9,388 bases of DNA from Acidobacteriaceae bacterium. Lineage in GTDB: Bacteria > Acidobacteriota > Terriglobia > Terriglobales > SbA1. Location: assembly GCA_003136335.1 (NCBI GenBank), contig PLEA01000378.1, forward strand, positions 1 to 9,388. Direction: 5' to 3'. The position numbers and the translations under genes are program-made. Shown in pieces: positions 5,719 through 9,388 of this stretch (position 1 is the stretch's first letter; each line of letters opens with the position of its first letter). The notes under the pieces are model-generated. The model saw only the letters and a program-made list of their open reading frames with translations. It had not been told where the DNA came from and ran no database searches.

Positions 5719-6630
5719 ATGTCTGAAGGACGCTCGCGCACCCTGCTCTGGGTTCTAATTGGCGGAGGAGCTTTTTTCCTCTTCGTGCTGGCCGTATTCA
5801 CGCTGGTTTACCTCACGCTGCACGCAGGCGGAACTGATGCCGGCATCACCGCTTTTGGCGACCGCATCGGCGTGGTCGATCTTGACGGCGTCATTCTTTC
5901 TCCGCAGCCGGTCGTGGGCGAACTGAAGAAGTTCGGCGACGACTCGTCGATCAAGGCCATCATTCTGCATGTGAATTCTCCCGGCGGAGGCGTGGCTGCG
6001 TCGGAGGAGATTTATCGCGAGGTCAAGCGCATTCGCAGCGAGAAGAAGAAGCGCATCGTGGTCTCCATTGAAACCGTGGGCGCCAGCGGCGCCTACTACG
6101 TGGCGTCCGCTTCCGACAAGATTTACGCCGACTCGGGCAGCATCGTCGGTTCTATTGGTGTGATTGCGCAGTGGGTCAATTATGGGGATCTGCTCAAGTG
6201 GGCCAAGCTGAAAGATGTCGTCCTCAAGACCGGAGAATTCAAAGACACCGGCAACCCGGCCCGCGATCTCACTCCCAACGAGCAAGCCTACATGCAGTCG
6301 CTGATCGATAACATGTTCGGGCAATTCGTCAAAGCCGTGAGCGACGGGCGCGGCTTGAAGTTCGAGGATGTGAAGTCGATCGCCAACGGCAAAGTCTGGA
6401 CCGGCGAGCAGGCCATGTCGATGAAGCTGATCGACGGCGTCGGGGACTTCGAGACGGCGGTGGCAGACACTGCAAAATCGGTGGGAATCAAGGGTGAGCC
6501 TACGCTGGTGCATCCGGAAAAAGACCGCAAGACCCTGATGGATCTTCTGCTCGGCGATGTTTCGCAGTTCCTCCCCGGGCGCGAGAAGATGCTGGAGCAG
6601 CAGGTGGGGTTCTATTACCTTTGGAAATAG
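5719..6630 (+). CDS. sppA: Signal peptide peptidase SppA (serine protease family S49)
   Basis: The product has 303 residues, the short single-domain form seen in Bacillus and archaea rather than the double-length E. coli enzyme. An N-terminal membrane anchor spans about residues 9-34. The protease core begins at about 50 (IGVVDLDGVI) and includes HVNSPGGGVAASEEIY (84-99). The nucleophile Ser123 lies in VGASGAYYVAS, followed by the conserved strand SGSIVGSIGV (139-148). The general-base Lys175 lies in TGEFKDTG, by comparison with the Ser/Lys dyad of B. subtilis SppA. The enzyme degrades remnant signal peptides and other membrane peptides on the outer face of the cytoplasmic membrane. Start ATG 5719 is fixed by the short hydrophilic N-terminus before the helix. 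It probably has its own promoter, although cotranscription with the lipid kinase is possible. All key residues are present, so it should be active. Confidence 0.95.
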   Translation: MSEGRSRTLLWVLIGGGAFFLFVLAVFTLVYLTLHAGGTDAGITAFGDRIGVVDLDGVILSPQPVVGELKKFGDDSSIKAIILHVNSPGGGVAASEEIYREVKRIRSEKKKRIVVSIETVGASGAYYVASASDKIYADSGSIVGSIGVIAQWVNYGDLLKWAKLKDVVLKTGEFKDTGNPARDLTPNEQAYMQSLIDNMFGQFVKAVSDGRGLKFEDVKSIANGKVWTGEQAMSMKLIDGVGDFETAVADTAKSVGIKGEPTLVHPEKDRKTLMDLLLGDVSQFLPGREKMLEQQVGFYYLWK

Positions 6631-6849
6631 GATCCTTGAAAGTAGGACCGGCCGAAACTCACGGAAACGGTATTTCCTCGGCGTATCCATCCCGTAACTT
6701 GCATTAAACCCTTGAAATTTGAGAAGGTTATGCAGGATGCGGCTGCGGGCCTCCGCGGATCAGGGTGCTTTGCGCGCGTCATTTCCGGGATCATAGCGGC
6801 GGATCACACCTTTGAGCTAACCGCCGGTGAAAAATGAAGAGGGGCGTGT

Positions 6850-7182
6850 ATGACCAAAGCCGATCTGATTGACGAAGTCTCGCGTTTGGCAGAGCTTACG
6901 CGCAAAGACAGCGAAGTGATTGTGGAGACGATCTTTGACAGCGTGGTGCGCTCACTGCGCGCCGGCGACAAGATCGAAATCCGCGGCTTTGGCAGCTTCC
7001 GCACCCGCCAGCGCAAACCGCGCGTCGGCCGCAATCCCAAGACCGGGGAGCGCGTGGAAGTGCCCGCCAAGAAAATTCCATTCTTCAAGCCCAGCAAGGA
7101 ATTGAAAGACCTGGTCAACGAGGGCAACGGCGCCGCACCGGGAACTCCCGCACCGCCAACAACTTCAGCTCCGACGCTGTAA
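6850..7182 (+). CDS. HU/IHF-family nucleoid DNA-binding protein
   Basis: The product has 110 residues; HU/IHF proteins are usually 90-100. It begins MTKADLIDEVSRLAELTRKD as the dimerising helical part. The central FGSF (47-50) and the DNA-binding arm follow, with the conserved GRNPKTGE (60-67) carrying the DNA-intercalating Pro63, then the closing helix KKIPFFKPSKELKDLVN (74-90). The arm and C-terminal wording are closest to IHF-beta/HimD. A tail of about 20 residues rich in Pro, Ala, Thr and Gly (91-110) extends beyond the normal fold. ATG 6850 has GAGGGG 5 nt upstream (6839-6844). The protein bends DNA and acts as a dimer; whether it is a homodimer (HU-like) or needs an IHF-alpha partner cannot be told here. 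The 219 bp before it hold no gene and no promoter that I can call. The stop codon overlaps a strong hairpin. Confidence 0.92.
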   Translation: MTKADLIDEVSRLAELTRKDSEVIVETIFDSVVRSLRAGDKIEIRGFGSFRTRQRKPRVGRNPKTGERVEVPAKKIPFFKPSKELKDLVNEGNGAAPGTPAPPTTSAPTL

Positions 7183-7204
7183 AGACGTTGCTTGCAACGT
7201 CTTT
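7181..7204. terminator. Perfect 24-bp palindrome at the end of the HU gene
   Basis: AAAGACGTTGC, TT, then GCAACGTCTTT form an 11-bp perfect stem that starts inside the TAA stop codon. The 3' arm ends in only three Ts, so intrinsic termination would be weak in the plus direction. By symmetry the hairpin could act on transcripts from either of the converging genes. It may instead be a REP-type element. Confidence 0.5.
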
Positions 7205-7207
7205 GAG

Positions 7208-7267
7208 GCGGGCAATTCTGCCCGCTATCAATGCCGCGCGTCGCGCCGGACAGCCGAGGCGGCTGTC
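7208..7267. repeat. Two further REP-like hairpins between convergent genes
   Basis: The first is GCGGGCA (7208-7214), loop ATTC, TGCCCGC (7219-7225). The second is GACAGCCG (7249-7256), loop AGG, CGGCTGTC (7260-7267). Both stems are perfect (7 and 8 bp), and each is followed by a similar GCTAT/GCTAC string. Together with the 24-bp palindrome they fill almost the whole 97-bp gap between the HU gene and the serine hydrolase gene. Confidence 0.55.
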
Positions 7268-7279
7268 GCTACACAACCC

Positions 7280-8395
7280 TTATGGCTTCGTTCCCAAATA
7301 CAGATCGGCAACCTTCAGCGCGAGCGCTTGCGGATCTATGTCAGCGCGGTTGGCTAGGACGATCACGGTCAATTTGTCGTCGGGAAAGCGCTGGATGGTA
7401 GTTCGGAAACCGATTGTGCTGCCATCGTGCGACATGCGTTTGTGGCCATGATAGGGATCAACAAACCATCCGAAGCCGTAGCTCACGGCCGGACCGTCAG
7501 GAAACTTCGCCGGACCGTCCGTGGGCTGCACTGGGGTCAAGGCTGGCCGCATCTCCTCCTCGCTGAGCAGCGTGTGATCGCGCAGGGCGCGGTCCCATTT
7601 CGCCAGATCGTCGATCGAGGAATAAATGCCGCCGTCGCCCAGTACGGCCGAAGTGGGGCTTTGATCGGTTTCATGCCAGGCGTTGTCACCCTTAAAGTGG
7701 CCATACGCGCGGTGCGGCACTTCGTTCTTGCCCTTCTCGTAGGCCAAAGTGTTTTTCATTCCCAGAGGGACAAAGATTCTTTCCTGAAGAAACTGGCCAA
7801 AGCTCTTGCCCGAGGCTTTTTCCACGATCATCGCCAGCACCGCATAACCCGAGTTGCTGTACTCCCACTTCGATCCCGGCGCAAACTTGCCGCTGTTTTG
7901 CTGCTCAAGAAGTTTCAGCACGCCGGTATCGAGAATCTGCGGAATTTTTTCCTCCGGGGTATTGGGATACTGCTTCATCAGGAGATCTTCGTAGTCTGGC
8001 AGTCCGGAGGTGTGGTTGAGCAAGTTGCGGACTGTGATGGACTTTCCGTAAGCGGGGAAGTCAGGAAAGAAATCGGTGAGGTGGTCGTCGTAGTGCAGCT
8101 TGCCGTCGCGCGACAGCAGCATGATGGCCGCCGCCGTGAACTGCTTGGTGAACGATGCCAGCCGGAAATTCGTTCTGCCATCGATGGGATGCAGAGTGCG
8201 CAGATCGGTCACGCCATATCCGCGCCGAAACACGGGCTTTCCGTTGCGGACGACGAGAACTGCGGAGCCCGGGGCGTTGCTGGACTTCAGCGAGGCGAAG
8301 ATGGCGTCGATCTGACTCGAGGAAACTTGGGCTGCGGCTGTAACAGCGGAAAAAGCGAGTGCTAACAGAAATGCGGATGCGTGTCTGGTCTTCAA
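7280..8395 (-). CDS. Secreted beta-lactamase-family serine hydrolase (class C / PBP4* type)
   Basis: The product has 371 residues from the preferred TTG start at 8395. A signal peptide (KTRHASAFLLALAFSAVTAAAQ, residues 2-23) directs export. The catalytic SxxK is SFTK at residues 81-84, and the YxN motif is YSN at 179-181. A HDG triad at 323-325 (RMSHDGSTIGF) takes the place of KTG. LLNHTSGLPDYED (125-137) and FAPGSKWEYSNSGY (171-184) are typical of the Beta-lactamase (PF00144) family. This includes class C beta-lactamases, D-aminopeptidases and esterases, so the substrate is open; antibiotic resistance should not be assumed. TTG 8395 has GGGGGG 6 nt upstream (8402-8407) and puts the signal peptide at the very N-terminus. 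An in-frame TTG at 8431 would add 12 residues and lacks a spaced ribosome site. The gene follows pgeF on the same strand with a 90-bp gap. Confidence 0.88.
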   Translation of the reverse strand: MKTRHASAFLLALAFSAVTAAAQVSSSQIDAIFASLKSSNAPGSAVLVVRNGKPVFRRGYGVTDLRTLHPIDGRTNFRLASFTKQFTAAAIMLLSRDGKLHYDDHLTDFFPDFPAYGKSITVRNLLNHTSGLPDYEDLLMKQYPNTPEEKIPQILDTGVLKLLEQQNSGKFAPGSKWEYSNSGYAVLAMIVEKASGKSFGQFLQERIFVPLGMKNTLAYEKGKNEVPHRAYGHFKGDNAWHETDQSPTSAVLGDGGIYSSIDDLAKWDRALRDHTLLSEEEMRPALTPVQPTDGPAKFPDGPAVSYGFGWFVDPYHGHKRMSHDGSTIGFRTTIQRFPDDKLTVIVLANRADIDPQALALKVADLYLGTKP

Positions 8396-8485
8396 GGCGA
8401 GCCCCCCGACCTCAGATGCCTCGATCTTCAAACGCCTGGATCTTCGACACCATAGCAGATGCGAAGGAGAAGCAGAGCCACATCA

Positions 8486-9388
8486 TCATTCCCAAATCCC
8501 CGCCACTGCCAGCATCCGCCCCGTCTTGCCCCTTTCGGCGCGATAGGAAAACAATAAATCCGGGTGACAGTTGGTGCAGAGCGGAGACGCTTCGATGCTT
8601 TTCGCGGGCACGCCTGCCGCCAGCAACTGCTGGCGGTTCGCTTCCACAAGGTCAAGAAAAATCTTCTTTGGCAGATCGCTGTGTCCCGGAGCGCGAGCGC
8701 TCAGAAACATAAGCGGATATTTTTCACGTACCGGGTCGGACTCTTTGACCTCGCGGAACAGCTTGGCCCCGTACTCAAACTGCGATTCAAATTTGGTGCG
8801 AACCTCTTCGCCGACTTCGTAACAGCAGCCTCGGATCCCGGGGCCAATCGCGGCTTTGAGATCGCGAGGACGGCTGCCGAAGAAGCGATGCATTTCGCCT
8901 ATACCTTTCTCGACGATGCGCTTCGCCGTACCGCGCCAGCCGGCGTGAAACACGCCGACCACATGCCTCTTAGCATCCACCAGAATCACGGGGAGACAGT
9001 CGGCGGTTTGGATCCCGAGCAGCAGGCCGGGAGTCGCGGTGATCAGCCCATCTCCGCTGAGTGGCTCTTCGGGAATCGAATCGATGCGGCGAATAATGTC
9101 GGAGTGAATCTGGCGGAGCGTGATCAGCGGCCAGGGCGATGTGCCGACTTTACCCGTACTGCGGCGCTTTTGGATTTCCGCTCCAAGTTCGCGGAGAAAG
9201 GCAGCACGGTTCCGTTCGACCGCAGCCCGCGCATCGTCATTAGTAAATCCAAGATTGAGATCGCCCTTGCCGTAAGCGCGGGAGGATCCGTCGATGCGCG
9301 TGGAAAATCCATGTACGAGCCACGGAAGCTGGCTCAGATGCTGTGCGCGAAGAATCGTAAGTTTGGTTTTGTTCGGGGCCCGGGTTGG
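8486..9388 (-). CDS. pgeF: Peptidoglycan editing factor PgeF / YfiH family (5' end outside window)
   Basis: The frame is open from the right edge to TGA 8488-8486, giving 300 residues without a start codon in view. The visible order matches the Cu-oxidase_4 ('laccase domain') family: LVHGFSTR (about 24-31), YGKGDLNLGFTNDD (39-52), RQIHSD (92-97), QTADCLPVILVD (127-138), FHAGWRGT (147-154), AAIGPGIRGCCYEVG and the terminal CTNCHPDLLFSYR. The metal/active-site set His95, Cys131 and His148 (visible numbering) is intact. E. coli YfiH/PgeF acts in the cytoplasm to remove L-Ser-containing errors from peptidoglycan precursors, and relatives have purine nucleoside phosphorylase or adenosine deaminase activity. 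Which applies here is not decided by sequence. A GTG at 8989 lies in the middle of the conserved TADCLPVILVD block, so it is not the true start. About 20-40 N-terminal residues are probably missing. Confidence 0.9.
   Translation of the reverse strand, partial: PTRAPNKTKLTILRAQHLSQLPWLVHGFSTRIDGSSRAYGKGDLNLGFTNDDARAAVERNRAAFLRELGAEIQKRRSTGKVGTSPWPLITLRQIHSDIIRRIDSIPEEPLSGDGLITATPGLLLGIQTADCLPVILVDAKRHVVGVFHAGWRGTAKRIVEKGIGEMHRFFGSRPRDLKAAIGPGIRGCCYEVGEEVRTKFESQFEYGAKLFREVKESDPVREKYPLMFLSARAPGHSDLPKKIFLDLVEANRQQLLAAGVPAKSIEASPLCTNCHPDLLFSYRAERGKTGRMLAVAGIWE

Noticed and set aside
5755..6690. Minus-strand open frame of 311 codons opposite sppA
   Set aside because: sppA on the plus strand has complete catalytic motifs; the opposite frame is a His/Leu/Arg-rich shadow without a domain.
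6797..6826. CGGCGG/CCGCCG inverted pair before the HU gene as a riboswitch or attenuator
   Set aside because: Only 6 bp with an 18-nt loop, expected by chance in GC-rich DNA, and no known riboswitch features.
7427..8365. Plus-strand open frame of 312 codons opposite the serine hydrolase
   Set aside because: The minus strand carries a signal peptide and all three catalytic motifs; the plus frame has none.
7280..8395. Antibiotic-resistance beta-lactamase
   Set aside because: It has the broad PF00144 family motifs with HDG in place of KTG, and many members are peptidases or esterases; there is no resistance context.

Overview
This is a GC-rich, densely coded bacterial chromosome segment with no rRNA, tRNA, CRISPR array or transposase. 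Gene content and protein style suggest an Acidobacteriota genome, probably a Terriglobia/Koribacter-like lineage. The clues are a B-box zinc finger fused to LiaF-like membrane segments next to an ECF sigma/anti-sigma pair and a DUF4097 protein, a secreted protein with a TonB-type C-terminus, and short GC-rich hairpin repeats. This placement is inferred from familiarity with such genomes, not from a marker gene.

Left third (1-3217, minus strand): four genes transcribed right to left with overlapping ends. They encode an ECF sigma factor (2618-3217), a zinc-binding membrane anti-sigma factor (1836-2618), a B-box/LiaF-like membrane protein (799-1839), and a LiaF-like/DUF4097 protein that leaves the left edge (1-806). 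The junctions are TGATG, ATGA and an 8-bp overlap, so translation is probably coupled. The set looks like an envelope-stress module: the sigma factor is held by its membrane anchor, with two membrane proteins as co-expressed effectors or sensors. A 320-bp non-coding leader (3218-3537) lies upstream and holds a good extended -10 element, a 10-bp direct repeat and a REP-like hairpin element.

Middle (3538-6630): a secreted protein with a TonB-like C-terminal domain (3538-4628, minus) is broken by a frameshift and an in-frame TAG. Divergent from it are a diacylglycerol/sphingosine-kinase-family lipid kinase (4745-5650) and the signal peptide peptidase SppA (5719-6630). The lipid kinase gene carries a perfect 9-bp-stem hairpin inside its coding sequence. 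Both plus-strand genes lack a Shine-Dalgarno and have a -10-like element only 6-11 nt before the ATG, as expected for leaderless or nearly leaderless mRNAs.

Right third (6631-9388): an HU/IHF-family DNA-binding protein (6850-7182, plus) ends in a cluster of three consecutive hairpins (7181-7267). It converges there on a secreted beta-lactamase-family serine hydrolase (7280-8395, minus). Upstream of the hydrolase, on the same strand, is a PgeF/YfiH-family protein (peptidoglycan editing, formerly 'laccase domain') that enters from the right edge. Cell-envelope maintenance is the recurring theme of the window, but only the sigma cluster is clearly one operon.
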